Assembly: GCA_951813015.1 (NCBI GenBank)
Contig: CATOTG010000004.1
Location: 1-64,000, forward strand
Origin: an uncultured Thermoanaerobaculia bacterium
Lineage (GTDB): Bacteria > Acidobacteriota > Thermoanaerobaculia > Multivoradales > Multivoraceae
Length of the DNA: 64,000 nucleotides
Direction: 5' to 3'
Part shown: in pieces, positions 1 through 10,339 of the stretch
Layout: every line of letters starts with the position of its first letter
How positions within the stretch are numbered: the first letter of the stretch is position 1
Position numbers and translations under genes: made by a program
Notes under the pieces: model-generated
Seen by the model: only the letters and a program-made list of their open reading frames with translations
What the model was told of the DNA's origin: nothing
The model's database searches: none

Positions 1-15
1 GGTCGGTGGGGCCGC

Positions 16-214
16 TCACCTGCCGCTCCAGCGGGTCTGAATGTGGCGCACCGCCTCGTTGATCGGCAGGGGAGCGCGTCGCGTTGCCCACGCGCAGCCA
101 GAACACCGCCTGCTGGCCCTTCTGCTCCACGTAGACCGGATGATCACTGGGCTCCACGGTCACCTCGCAGATGTCCCGGCCGTCGATCTGGTGGAAGTTC
201 ACGGTGAACCGGCT
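16..214 (-). pseudogene. C-terminal fragment of a Schlafen/AlbA-type protein
   Basis: Reading leftward, the strand encodes a tail with FHQIDGRDICEVTVEPS, PVYVEQ, then RVGNATR, and after a one-base frame slip near 80 it ends INEAVRHIQTRWSGR and a stop at 16-18. The order 'valine-rich strand, R-x-GN-x-TR, then EA-x-x-x-I' resembles the end of AlbA_2/Schlafen-type ATP- or nucleic-acid-binding domains; this is family recognition by eye. The N-terminal part is missing, because at about 205-214 the frame joins IS3 transposase sequence. It is a broken gene remnant, not a working protein. Confidence 0.5.
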
Positions 215-789
215 GACGCCCGACAAGCCGGACACTCGCATGAGTCTGGCGACCCGCTTGCGGCTCACCAGGAGCCCGGCGTCGGCCAACTCGGCCTGAA
301 GTGCGGGGAGCGCCGTAAATGCCCCGGCTCCGCTTGTGGGCCGCCTTCATCTGCCCAACGAGAGCAGCGTTCGACTTCTCCCTAGCCGACCGCGGTCGCT
401 TCAACCAGGCGTAGTACCCGCTCGTGGACAAGCCGAGCACACGGGCCATTGTCGTGATCCAGAACTCGGCCTGGTGCGCTCTCATAAACCTGAAGACCCC
501 TTCGGTCCCGTCTCCCGAGTGAACCACGCCGTTGCTTTCGCCAAGATCTCCCGCTCCTCGCGCAGCTGGCGAATGTCGCGACGCAGGCGCCCCAGCTCAT
601 CGCGCTCCGCCGTGGTCAGTCCGTCAGCTGGCGGCCCTCGTCCCGGTCTGCCTGGGCCACCCAGTTACGGATGGACTGCGCTGAGGGTTCAAACTCGCAA
701 GCTAGTTGGTCCGAGCTGCGCCCGGACCGAACCAGATCCACCATCTGCTGCCGGTACTCCGCCGGGTACTGAGGTCTTGATCGCGGCAT
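205..789 (-). pseudogene. IS3-family transposase remnant (orfA plus start of orfB)
   Basis: OrfA begins at 789 (MPRSRPQYPAEYRQQMVDL) with the helix-turn-helix region QSIRNWVAQADRD. A frame slip near 617 separates it from the leucine-zipper part (ELGRLRRDIRQLREEREIL, then AKATAWF). OrfB follows with the HTH_21 start (GVFRFMRAHQAEF, LGLSTSGYYAWLKRP, RGIYGAPR) and a second slip near 300. The DDE catalytic core is absent: the sequence turns into an unrelated Schlafen/AlbA-like tail after LMRVSGLSG. It therefore cannot encode active transposase. No terminal inverted repeats could be recognised. Confidence 0.75.
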
Positions 790-848
790 CGTGGGCGCCT
801 CCTCCTCCAAGGATGAAGTGTCCACAAACGGGGCAAGCTCCGGCAAAG

Positions 849-1844
849 CTAGGCGGCACCCTTGAAGAGGTGGTCGGAAGGGCGCCAGTCCTTCGCGTAG
901 CCATCCGCAACTTGAAGCCACCGATCAAGCCGATCCGATGGCTCACACGCATTGCCCCAGTACTCCTCAAACAGCGCATCGTCTAGGCGCATAGACGCTT
1001 CAACCATCAGCTCCTCAATATCGAGTAGCGCCCCGCAAAAGGTAATTCCCGCCACGAGAGTCATCGGCTCGAAGAGCAACACTCCCTGCACTGAACAAGT
1101 CACGGGCCTGCGGGCAAAACACACCGTGGTAGGTCAGGAGGTAGATAGCAGCGTCCGAGTACTTCCGCCGCGCCCGCGAACCCTTGCAGATTTGCGGGCA
1201 CAGTAGAGCGGCTTCGGCTCGCAAAATGCGTTTCTCTGCTGACTCCAAGTTCATGTAGAGCCGCACATTGATCGGAAGCGTGTGTGTGGGTTCAAGCCAC
1301 CACAAATGCTCGCCTGGCGGTAGCCTGGTTCGCCAGTAGTCCCTGACGTGCCGCATCTTCTCGTCGTCGCTCAATTTAGAAAAGGTGTCGTAGGAGATAC
1401 CGAACCGCTCAAACAGCGGGGCGTCACCTTCCATGTCCACGACGAATCTCGGTGCGTTCGACACGCGCACATGAGTCACGCATTCTTCGTAGCGCGCCCA
1501 CCGAACCTCTGGTACTCCTCCGATCTTGCCGAACACGATATAGATCGCCGAAACGCCTGGGTCGCGCATCGACTCAAACACGCTGTTTCCCACAGTGTTC
1601 CAAGTGTCCCTTTTGCTGTACTTGACCTCGACTCCAAAGCTGTTGACGCGGATGTCCGGGAAGGCAATGACGGTGGTAGGTCGGCTCAACCGTCACCTTG
1701 CAGTCGGCACTGGCCACGCGAAGCATGTCCAAAACCCCCTGCTCAAAGCGCTCCGGCCCGCGGTACAGGTCGCTGGCCGCTAGGTTCTCGGCCAGAATGC
1801 CGACCGTCCTATCCAGAACGGACTCAAACTGCTCTGGTGTCAAG
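849..1844 (-). pseudogene. Putative restriction endonuclease partner of the C5 methyltransferase, frameshifted
   Basis: The reading frame starts inside the methyltransferase 3' end; a TTG at 1844-1842 (LTPEQFESVLDRTVGILAEN) is the most likely start, giving a short overlap typical of restriction-modification pairs. The frame shifts near 1675 (into TTVIAFPDIRVNSFGVEVK) and again near 1090 (into VLLFEPMTLVAGITF), ending DHLFKGAA at 849. The stretch 'D-I-R-V-N-S-F-G-V-E-V-K' looks like a PD-(D/E)XK nuclease core, but no named endonuclease family was recognised. As read, the gene is broken in two places; single-base assembly errors would also explain this. Restriction function is inferred from position and from the nuclease-like motif. 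Confidence 0.6.
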
Positions 1845-2729
1845 ATGCTCTCGGAGGGTATTGGCGATATGCCAAGCCAAGACGGGAGGAACCGCGTTGC
1901 CGATTTGCCTTTCTGTTTCGCGCATTCCAGAAGTGAAAACGAAACGGTCAGGGAATGACTGAAGTCTTGCTGCCTCGCGCAACGAGATACGGCGAGGAAG
2001 ACGATAATGCCACTGTACGTTGCCGTGATGTTCGGCACGGATCGTGGTTGCTGGCTTAGCTGCTACCAATCGGCGACTCCCTTGATCTGGACTCGCCTTT
2101 GCCTTGCTCCAGACATGAGATATGGCCGGTGTTTCGTCAAGTTCTTCCAAGTCCTGTAGCGCTTCCTCTGCCGTCATTGTGTGGCCAATCGGTTGCGGAT
2201 GCTGAAAGTGCTCCCCGCCGCGCAGTCCAACAATGAAGATGCGTTCTCGAATCTGAGGGACTCCATAGTCCGAAGCGCGATAGAGGTGGTAGTTCACCGA
2301 GTACCCGGGCAGGTCAAAGTCCGCTAGCATCTGCTCAAAGAAGGGCCGGCCATGAGACATCATCAGCCCCTTGACGTTCTCTGCTACGAACGCCAGCGGC
2401 CTCAATGTCCTCACCGCGTCAACCATCCGTTTGTAGAGGATCGTGCGGTGCCCGTTCTCGCTCGCCCTGGTTCCGTTGATCGACACATCTTGACAGGGGA
2501 AGCCACCTGTGACGATGTTCGCCGAAGCCGGCAGGTCGGGTAGGTGGTCGTCAACGTCCCCTTGGCGGATGGCATGCCGGAGGTTGATGCGATAGGTGTT
2601 GCACGCGGCGGGACGGATCTCATTCGCCCACACGATGTCGAACGGGAGCCGCGCGTAGTGAGTACCACCGAAGTCAAACGCTCCACGAAAGCCCAAGTCC
2701 AACCCCCCACAACCCGAGAACAAGCTCAC
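1824..2729 (-). CDS. DNA (cytosine-5-)-methyltransferase
   Basis: Transfers a methyl group from SAM to C5 of cytosine in a specific DNA site. All main family motifs are visible in order: I SLFSGCGGLDLGF (SAM binding), IV GGFPCQDVS with the catalytic cysteine, VI ENVKGL, VIII QIRERIFIVG, a short target-recognition region, IX SLREAARLQSFPDRF and X RQIGNAVPP. About 301 residues, on the short side for the family. The only usable start is a GTG at 2729 directly before SLFSG; the frame stays open upstream for about 20 codons without a start, so a few N-terminal residues may have been lost next to the IS1595 remnant. The putative endonuclease gene overlaps the 3' end. If the partner is dead, this is an orphan methylase. 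Confidence 0.9.
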   Translation of the reverse strand: MSLFSGCGGLDLGFRGAFDFGGTHYARLPFDIVWANEIRPAACNTYRINLRHAIRQGDVDDHLPDLPASANIVTGGFPCQDVSINGTRASENGHRTILYKRMVDAVRTLRPLAFVAENVKGLMMSHGRPFFEQMLADFDLPGYSVNYHLYRASDYGVPQIRERIFIVGLRGGEHFQHPQPIGHTMTAEEALQDLEELDETPAISHVWSKAKASPDQGSRRLVAAKPATTIRAEHHGNVQWHYRLPRRISLREAARLQSFPDRFVFTSGMRETERQIGNAVPPVLAWHIANTLREHLDTRAV

Positions 2730-2789
2730 TACCGACCAGCAGGGTGCGTTGGCACCTACGAGCTTGTGGGCAACGTGGGCGGCGGTCGG

Positions 2790-3837
2790 TCACGTCCGCG
2801 CTCCCGACGGCAGGCCGTTGTCGGCGACCAGGTCACGGTAGCGGAGGCACCAGCTCGCCAGCCCCTCCGTCACTGTCGCCATCTGTTCAAGCATGTCCAG
2901 TTCCCGGGTGGTTTGACGCCCAGAAAACTCGTCCGCGTACCGTTGGAGATGCTTCGGGCTGATCTTGTGGTATACGTCCTTTTGCGCCCGCTTGAGCATG
3001 GACCAGAAGCTCTCCACCCCGTTCGTGTGAACGTGGTCCTTCACGTACTCGCCTACCGAGTGCTTGACCGTGACGCACTTGTAGTCCGTCAGGCCGCTGT
3101 ATGCGCCAGTGGCGTCCGTGTAGACGGCAGCGCCGGGTTCGGCGTTCTGCCGGACGAACGCCTGTAGCGTCTCGCCGTCCGTACTCTTGACCACCTTGGC
3201 GACGACCTCCTTCGTCTTCCGGTCTTTCACCGCAACTACCGCAGCCTTGCCGACCGTGCCACGGCCTTCACCTTCTTCCGCTTCTTGGAGTGCATGTTAT
3301 TGGGCTTGCCGCCGGAATAGGACTCGTCTCTCTCCCGCTGATACCTTGAACCGCACCGTAGGCCCTTCGTGGGCGAAGGCGTCCCGGATACGCTGAAGCA
3401 TATGCCACGCCGTCTTCTGCGTGACGCCCAAGTCGCGGTGCAGTTTCATGGACGAGACACCCTTGAGCGACGTGAGTTCAAGGTAGATCGCGTAGATCCA
3501 AGTGAGCAAGGGCAACGGGGAACCGGCCATGAACGTGCCGGTCATGGCGGAGAAGTACCGCCTGCAGTCCCCTGCACCTGTACGGCATCTGCTTGTGCTT
3601 GCAGTCATGCGTGTTGTCTCCGCCGCAGTTCGGGCACCACTTGACGCCATCGGGCCACAGGATAAGGTCTCAAACCACTCTCTCGCCGCTGCCTCGTCGG
3701 GGAACATCCGTGCCAGTTGCAGGAGCGTAAGCCCTTTGCAGTGCGCCTTCCCCAGTGCCTCGCGTCCCGTCTCGGCCAAGGCCGCCCATCTTCCAACCGG
3801 CGGACGGTATCAGGGATCGGCGGCGGTGGCAAGTCTG
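2790..3837 (-). pseudogene. IS1595-family (ISXO2-like) transposase, multiply frameshifted
   Basis: Pieces of one transposase lie in different frames. The N-terminal part has LTLLQLARMFPDEAAAREWF, a zinc-ribbon region now out of frame, then LKGVSSMKLHRDLGVTQKT and AWHMLQRIRDAF. The C-terminal part (from about 3230) has the ISXO2-like catalytic end YTDATGAYSGL, HVHTNGVESFWSMLKRA and YHKISPKHLQRYADEF. At least three frame changes make it non-functional. Its upstream end stops where another IS has inserted at 3838, so its sequence may continue beyond 5378. Its own terminal repeats could not be placed. Confidence 0.8.
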
Positions 3838-5378
3838 AGCCTTGTCCCATGACAGATGAGCCTGAAGGGGCGATGCCAATCCCACGAGAGATGAGCCTGA
3901 AGGGGTGTTGGGGATCATTGGAGGATGATCTTGCAACTCGACATCGAGCGCCTTCGCAGCCTGGACGAGGTCCAGGACTTCATGGCCGGCAGCGCGCCGG
4001 TCGACTTCCGATTCTTGGATCGCGCCGATGCCTACGGCTTCGCGCGGCGGGTTCTGGTCCGTTTTCGGTACGTTCGGCTGTCGAGGCCCGACAAGGGTCT
4101 GATCCGGCGGTTTCTGATCAAGGTGACGGGTTTCAGCCGAGCGCAGGTGTCGCGGCTGATCTCCCAGTACCGGGAGACCGGGCGGATCGAGGACCGGCGC
4201 CGGGGCCCGTCACGACCGTTTCCCCGGCGCTACTCGAAGGCGGACATCGGTCTGCTGGCGGAGGTGGACGAGACCCTTGGCGGCCTGTGCGGCGCGGTGA
4301 CTCGACGCATGATGCAGCGCCAGTACGAGGTCTTCGGCGATTTGCGGTTCGAGCGTTTGGCGGGACTCTCCAACAGCCATCTGTACCGTCTTCGCCAGTC
4401 GGTGACCTACCGCCGGCGCCGGCTGACGGTGACCAGGACCCGGGCGACGCAGGTGAGCATCGGAGAGCGGCGGAAGCCCATCCGGCCGGACGGGCGGGCT
4501 TTCTGCGAGTGGATTCCGTCCACCAGGGCGACCTCGACGGGGAGAAGGGTCTGTACGAGATCAACCTCGTGGACGAGGTCACGCAATACGAGTTTGTGGC
4601 CGCCGTAGAAGGCATTTCGGAGCGTTTTCTGGTTCGGCCCTTCAAGGGTCGATCGAGGCTTTCCCCTTTGTCGTCCGGGGTTTCCACGCCGACAACGGCT
4701 CCGAGTACATCAACCACCGGGTCGCCGCGCTGCTGCGCAAGCTCCATGTCGAGGAGTTCACCAAGTCCCGCCCGAGACGCTGCAACGACAACGCCCTGGT
4801 CGAGAGCAAGAATGCCTCGGTGGTCCGGCGCTACCTCGGCTACGACCACATTCCCCGCCATCACGCCGCCCTCGTCAACGACTTCCTGCGCGACGTCCTC
4901 GCTCCCTACCTCAACTACCACCGGCCCTGCCACTTCCCCGTCGAGAAGACCGACGCCAAGGGACGCATCCGCAAGACCTACCCCTTCGACAAGGTCACCA
5001 CGCCCTACCTCAAGCTCAAGTCGCTCGACGCCGCCGACCAGCACCTGCGCCCCGGCGTCACCTTCGAGCAGCTCGACCAGGAGGCCCTGGCGCTCGACGA
5101 CCTCGCCGCGGCGGGCACCGTCAACGAGGCGCTGGTCGCGCTCTTCGCCGAAATCCGACGCCGCGAAGCAACCGTCGCATGAGCGGAACCGCGAACCGCT
5201 ACGCATCTCGCCTTCAGTGCACGTCGGCCGCGGCCTCGCGGTCCCCGCGCTACCGTTGGTCCCTGGTGCTGATCTCCGCTTCGCTCCAATCAGCAGACCT
5301 GAAACAACACCCCACACCCTCTCGCCATCACTGCCGATGAGACCCCCGTTCAGGCTCATCTCTGTATGGGACTAGGCT
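3838..5378 (+). mobile_element. Complete 1,541-bp insertion sequence with inverted ends and 5-bp target duplication
   Basis: The left end begins AGCCTTGTCCCAT...AGATGAGCCTGAA and the right end, read on the other strand, begins AGCCTAGTCCCAT...AGATGAGCCTGAA, so the element has imperfect terminal inverted repeats of about 35 bp. The target bases GTCTG occur immediately outside both ends (3833-3837 and 5379-5383), a 5-bp target-site duplication. The left end carries a second copy of the GATGAGCCTGAAGGGG block about 40 bp inside, likely a double transposase-binding site. Partial copies of the same left end recur near 33 kb. The family is an integrase-core (rve-type) IS; IS481-like or ISNCY-like assignment is not certain. 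Confidence 0.85.
3925..5182 (+). pseudogene. Integrase-core transposase of the 3838-5378 IS, frameshifted
   Basis: The start at 3925 (MILQLDIERLRSLDEVQDF) follows GGAGG. The N-terminal half carries a helix-turn-helix (FLIKVTGFSRAQVSRLISQY). The frame shifts near 4500 into FLRVDSVHQGDLDGEKGLYE, which holds the first catalytic Asp, and again near 4650 into FHADNGSEYIN (second Asp) and RCNDNALVESKNASVVRRYL (Glu), so the DDE triad is spread over frames. It ends AEIRRREATVA. Expected intact length is about 420 residues. The sharp IS ends and intact target duplication suggest a fairly recent insertion, so the two frameshifts are either recent or sequencing errors. Confidence 0.8.
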
Positions 5379-5547
5379 GTCTGGTGTATGGGCCCCTTCG
5401 CGCCGCCGTCGTCGTCACCTGTTGCCTCGCTCAACTGGGCCGGGTGCCCATCCGCGGCCGACGAGACGCCGGGATGAACACAGGTGCCGCGGCGGCCGCG
5501 GTCTTGACCGGCCCTGGCCTGAGCGGCGTGGCGGCTACACTCGCGCG

Positions 5548-8286
5548 ATGCCTGATCGACGGACGCGCGTCGCTTCTCCCGGCCCTCTCGGTCGTGTCGC
5601 CTCTCTGGCCGTACTGGCCTCTCTCGCCGCACTGCTCGCGGCGCCGGCGGCGGCCGAGGATCTGTCGTACTACCTGCCGGACGCCGAGGACCCGGCGGCC
5701 TACGACGAGGCGGTGCCCCGGCCGTCGGCGGTGCTCGGGTACGAGGTGGGCGAGTGGCACGTTCGTCCCGATCAACTCAATGCCTACGCGCGGGCGTTGG
5801 CGGCCTCGTCGGCGAGGGTGTCGGTGTCGGTGCAGGGGCACACCCATGAGCAGCGTCCCCAGCTTCTGCTGACGATCACGTCGCCCGAGAACCACGCTCG
5901 CCTGGACCGGATCCGCGAAGGCCGGCGGAGTCTTGTCGACCCCCGCCTGGCGGCGCCGCAGGATGCCAGCCAGAAGGCGGGCGCACCGACACCACCGGCA
6001 CTCGATGACTTGCCGGTCGTCATCTGGCTCGGCTACAGCATCCACGGCAACGAACCGAGCGGCTCGAACGCCTCGATGCTGGTTGCCTACCACCTGGCGG
6101 CGTCCCCGATCCCGGGTGGTCGCGGATCAGCTGGACCAGGCGGTCATCCTGCTCGACCCGAGCCTGAATCCGGACGGCCTGGGCCGGTTCGCGCACTGGG
6201 CGAACACGAACCGGGGCATGGTGCTCAATGCCGATCCCGGCCACCGGGAGCACCGCGAGCCGTGGCCGGGCGGGCGCACGAATCACTACTGGTTCGACCT
6301 GAACCGGGACTGGCTTCTGCTGCAGCATCCCGAGTCGATGAACCGCATGGCGACCTGGAAGGCGTGGCAGCCGAACCTGGTCGGCGACTTCCACGAGATG
6401 GGGTCCGACAGCACGTTCTTCTTTCAGCCGGGCGTCCCGAGCCGTCGCAATCCCCTGATTCCCCGGCGGAACGTGGAACTGACCGAGGAGATCGCGGCTC
6501 ACCACGCCGCCGTGTTCGACGGCGCGGGCCGGCTCTACTACAGCCGGGAGGGCTTCGACGACTTCTACCTCGGAAAGGGCTCGACCTACCCGGATGCTCA
6601 CGGCGCCGTCGGTTTCCTGTTCGAGCAGGCGAGTGCGGAGGGGCGCCTGATCGAGACAGCGAATGGCGAACTGGCGTTCGGTTTCGGGATCAAGAACCAG
6701 TTGCTCGCGTCGCTGTCGATGGTCGAAGGGCGGGGTGGCAAGCGCCTGGAGCTGCTCGAGCACCAGCGAGACTTCTTTCGCGGCGCCGTCGCCGCGGCGG
6801 GAGAAGCCGGGCCTGCAGCCTATGTGTTCCATCTGGACGGCGACCGGGGCCGCGCTCACCGGATGCTCGACCTGTTGCTGAGGCATGAGATCGAGGTTTA
6901 CGAGACGACCGAGGAGATCGAGGTCTCGGGCCGCGTCTACACGCCTGGCGCGTCGTGGCTGGCGCCGCTGGCGCAACCCAGTCGACGCTGGTGCGCTCCT
7001 TCTTCGAGACGGTGACCGAGTTCAACGACTCCGTGTTCTACGACGTCTCGGCCTGGACCCTGCCGCTCGCCTTCGGCGCGGAGTACGACCTCCTCGAGGG
7101 CGGCGCCTATCGGGCCCGAATTTCTCGGTACGGAGGTGGTCGACGCCGCCATCGAGCCGGGCGTGTTCGGCGCCGCTGCCGGAGACGCGCTGGCCTATGC
7201 CTGGGCCTTCTCCTGGGACGGCTACTTTTCGGCCCGCACCTTGAACCGCCTGCAGCGGGCGGGCGCGAAGGCCCGGGCCGCGACGAGGGCGTTCACCGCC
7301 GAGACGCCTAACGGCCCTCACGCGTTCGAGCCGGGGGCGATCGTCGTGCCGGTCGGCCGGGCGGCGGAGCCGGGCGCCAACGCGGAGATCGACCTGGAAG
7401 CGATACTGGCGGAAGCGGCCGCCGCGGACGGCGTCGACGTCCATCGTCTGATCGGCGGGCAGGCCGCAGAGGGGATCGACCTCGGAAGCCCGAGTCTGCG
7501 GCCTCTGACGCCCCCGCGTCCCCTGCTCGTCACCGGCCGGGGCGTTCCTTCGTACCGGGTCGGCGAGGCCTGGCACCTGCTCGACGAACGCTTCGGTGTC
7601 GAGGCGTCCCTGGTCGACCTCGGAGCGCTCGGGAGTATGGACCTGGACCGCTACACCCACGTCGTGCTGGCCCTGGGCGGGCGGCCGCTTCGGCGGCGCG
7701 GGGAGGGGCGCCGGGCGACGAGAGCCGTGACCGTCTCCGCGCCTGGGTGCGTTCCGGCGGCGCACTGGTGGCAATCGGCGGCGCGAGTCGCTGGGCGAGC
7801 GAGGAGATCCTCGGGCGCGAACCTGGCGGCGAGACGGGAGAAGAGGGCGCCGGCGTCGACCCGGTCCCGGTACGCCGCCGCTACGCCGACTACCGCGACC
7901 AGCGGGCCGAGCAACTCATGGCCGGCACGATCGTCGGCGTCGAGCTCGATCTGACCCATCCGCTGGCCTACGGGTACAGACGGTCGGAGCTCGCCGTGAT
8001 TCGCACCGGCGAGATGGTCCTGCCGGCCAGCCCCGACCCGTTCGAGAACGTCGCCCACTACCAGGATCCGCCGCGGCTCTCCGGCTGGATATCGCCGGAG
8101 AACCAGCGCCGGCTGGCCGGCCAGCCGGCCGTCATCGCCAGCCGGATGGGCCGCGGGGTCGTCATCCAGCTCCTCGACGACCCGAACTTCCGCGCCTACT
8201 TCTACGGCTCGAACCGCTTGTTCCTGAACGCGATCTTCCTGAGCGGTCTGATCGATTCGACCTCCGCGCCGGATTCCTGGCGCTAG
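5548..8286 (+). pseudogene. M14-family zinc carboxypeptidase, at least four frameshifts
   Basis: The start at 5548 encodes a basic N-terminus and a Sec signal peptide (LAVLASLAALLAAPAAAED). The zinc-binding HGNEPSG (H-x-x-E) lies near residue 170, followed after a frame change near 6115 by LDPSLNPDGLGRF, the substrate-side ANTNRG, and GDFHEMGSDSTFFF with the third zinc ligand His. Further frame changes occur near 6975, 7130 and 7720, and the tail ends STSAPDSWR. Joined, this would be a roughly 910-residue exported peptidase of the M14-like type common in Acidobacteriota-like genomes. As read it is broken; the even spread of single-base slips could also be assembly error. Confidence 0.8.
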
Positions 8287-8524
8287 ATGGAGACACGAAC
8301 GGAACCTCGCCTGGCGGGAGTCTTGCTTTCGCGGGTGCCGGTATGTTGAGATCCTGTGAGCCGACTTTGACCGAGTGCGCAGAATCGGCGCGCCGGGCGA
8401 AGGTCTCCCGGCCACTTTGGCGTACGTTCCGCGCGCTGGCGATCCACTGCGGTTCGGCGTGGCGGCATCGTCGCCGGGCAATCACCCACCGACCAATGTC
8501 AACTGTTCACGGAGGAAGTCGAGA

Positions 8525-9529
8525 GTGACCGAAACCGACCACGCCGACTCCGTCCCGCCCGCGGTAGCGGCGGAGACCGCGCCGCGCGAGGCCGATGCGC
8601 CTGGCGAGGTCCTGATTTCCGTAACCGACCTGACCAAGCACTACGGTCCGATTCGGGCCGTTGACGGAATCAGCTTCGAGGTGCGCCGCGGCGACGTGCT
8701 GGGCTTTCTCGGGCCGAACGGCGCCGGCAAGACGACGGCGATGAAGATGATCACCGGCTTCCTCGAGCCGGACGCCGGCGCCGTCTTGGTCGCCGGCCTG
8801 GATGTCGCCCGGGATCGGCTCGCGGTGAGCCGGCGGATTGGCTACCTGCCCGAGAACGCGCCCGCCTACGGCGAGATGAGCGTCGAGGCGTTCCTCGGTT
8901 TCATCGCCGAGGCTCGCGACCTCGAGTCACCGGACGCCGCGATTGACTCGGTCATCGACGTGACGCATCTGCGCCGGGTGCGCGGCCAGACGATCGAGAC
9001 CCTGTCCAAGGGCTTCAAGCGCCGCGTCGGCCTGGCGCAGGCTCTGATTCACGATCCGGACGTGCTGATTCTCGACGAGCCGACCGACGGGCTGGATCCG
9101 AACCAGAAGAAGGTCGTTCAGGACCTGATCCTGAGTCTGTCCTCGAACCGCTGCATCGTGCTCTCGACCCACATCCTCGACGAGGCGGAGCGGGTGTGCA
9201 ATCGGGCGGTCATCCTTTCGGAGGGGCGCATCCTGGTCGACTCGACGCCCGACGACCTGGTGACCCGGGCGCCCGGCCATAACGCGGTGCGCTTCCGGGT
9301 CGTCGACGGTGACGCCGACGGCGTCGTGGCGGAACTGTCCGCTGCCGCCTGGTGCGCGGCGGCGCGGGTGCTGCCGAACGGCGAGGTGGAAGTGGAGCCT
9401 CGAGCTGGCGAGGACCGCCTGAACGACGTGCTGGCGACGGTCGGTGAGCGGCGAATCGCGGGCGTTCGGGTCCGCGAGGGCCGGCTTGACGAGTTGTTCC
9501 GTGACGTGACGAGAGGAGTGGCGGCATGA
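8525..9529 (+). CDS. ABC transporter ATP-binding protein, GldA-like
   Basis: First gene of a four-gene operon. Walker A GPNGAGKTT, signature LSKGFKRRVGLAQ, Walker B VLILDEPTDGLDP and switch His in STHILDE are all present, so it should hydrolyse ATP. The C-terminal ~90 residues form the extra regulatory tail usual in drug-export/GldA-type ATPases. The GTG at 8525 is chosen because GGAGG lies 10 bp upstream; an ATG-initiated longer frame from 8375 adds only low-complexity sequence. The stop overlaps the permease start (ATGA). It probably powers the membrane complex formed with the next three products; substrate unknown. Confidence 0.9.
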   Translation: MTETDHADSVPPAVAAETAPREADAPGEVLISVTDLTKHYGPIRAVDGISFEVRRGDVLGFLGPNGAGKTTAMKMITGFLEPDAGAVLVAGLDVARDRLAVSRRIGYLPENAPAYGEMSVEAFLGFIAEARDLESPDAAIDSVIDVTHLRRVRGQTIETLSKGFKRRVGLAQALIHDPDVLILDEPTDGLDPNQKKVVQDLILSLSSNRCIVLSTHILDEAERVCNRAVILSEGRILVDSTPDDLVTRAPGHNAVRFRVVDGDADGVVAELSAAAWCAAARVLPNGEVEVEPRAGEDRLNDVLATVGERRIAGVRVREGRLDELFRDVTRGVAA

Positions 9530-10329
9530 GCGCGGACCAGAGCACGGCGCCCGCCCCGGTCACCGCGGGCGGTGCGTTGGCACTACGTTTCGTGGGGATG
9601 AGAGCGGTGCTGCGACGGGAGTTCCGCGGCTACTTCGCGTCGCCGCTGGGCTACATCTTCATCGTGATCTTCCTGATCGCGAGTGGCTACCTGATGGTGT
9701 CGCGCGATTTCGGCCGCTTCCTGGAGATGCGCGAGGCGAACCTCGACGCTCTCTTCAGTTACATGCCCTGGATCTTCGTCGTCCTGGTGCCGGCGGTGGC
9801 CATGCGGTTGTGGGCGGAGGAGCGCCGGTCCGGGACCGTCGAGTTGCTGCTCACCCTGCCGATCACGCTGGAGGGCTCGTACCTCGGCAAGTTCCTGGCC
9901 GGCTGGGCGTTCCTGGCGGTGTCCGTGTTGTTGACCTGGCCGGCGGTCTTCCAGGTCGCGCGGTTGGGCGATCCGGACTGGGGCGCGGTCTTTCTGAGCT
10001 ACGTCGCCTCGCTGCTGGCCGCGGCGGTCCTGCTCGCGATCGGTCTATTGTTCTCGGCGCTGTCGAAGAACCAGGTCGTCGCGTTCATTCTTGCGGTGGC
10101 CGCTTCGGTCGGCTTCCTGCTGATCGGGGTGCCGCAGACGCAGGAGTTCGTGGGCAAGTGGTTCGGTGGCTACGTCGAGCGGGTGGTTTCGTCGCTGAGC
10201 CTGGTCGACCACTTCGAGACCCTGACGCGGGGCCTCCTCCAGTTGAACTCGTTGTTGTTCTTCGTTCTGTTCACCGCCGGCTGGCTGATCTGCGGCATGT
10301 TGGTGCTCAGCCGGACCAAGACGAACTGA
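9526..10329 (+). CDS. ABC-2 type permease, GldF-like
   Basis: About 267 residues with some six hydrophobic segments (for example IFIVIFLIASGYL, ALLAAAVLLAIGLLF, FILAVAASVGFLLIGV, FFVLFTAGWLICGMLVL). The segment WAEERRSGTVELLLTLPI, with 'E-x-x-x-G-T-x-E-x-L-x-x-x-P', is characteristic of ABC-2 exporters of the Gld/NosY type. It overlaps the ATPase gene by four bases, suggesting translational coupling, and is followed 10 bp later by the GldG-like gene. In Bacteroidetes homologues act in gliding motility, but outside that group the role is unknown. Confidence 0.88.
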   Translation: MSADQSTAPAPVTAGGALALRFVGMRAVLRREFRGYFASPLGYIFIVIFLIASGYLMVSRDFGRFLEMREANLDALFSYMPWIFVVLVPAVAMRLWAEERRSGTVELLLTLPITLEGSYLGKFLAGWAFLAVSVLLTWPAVFQVARLGDPDWGAVFLSYVASLLAAAVLLAIGLLFSALSKNQVVAFILAVAASVGFLLIGVPQTQEFVGKWFGGYVERVVSSLSLVDHFETLTRGLLQLNSLLFFVLFTAGWLICGMLVLSRTKTN

Positions 10330-10339
10330 GGGTTGGCAA

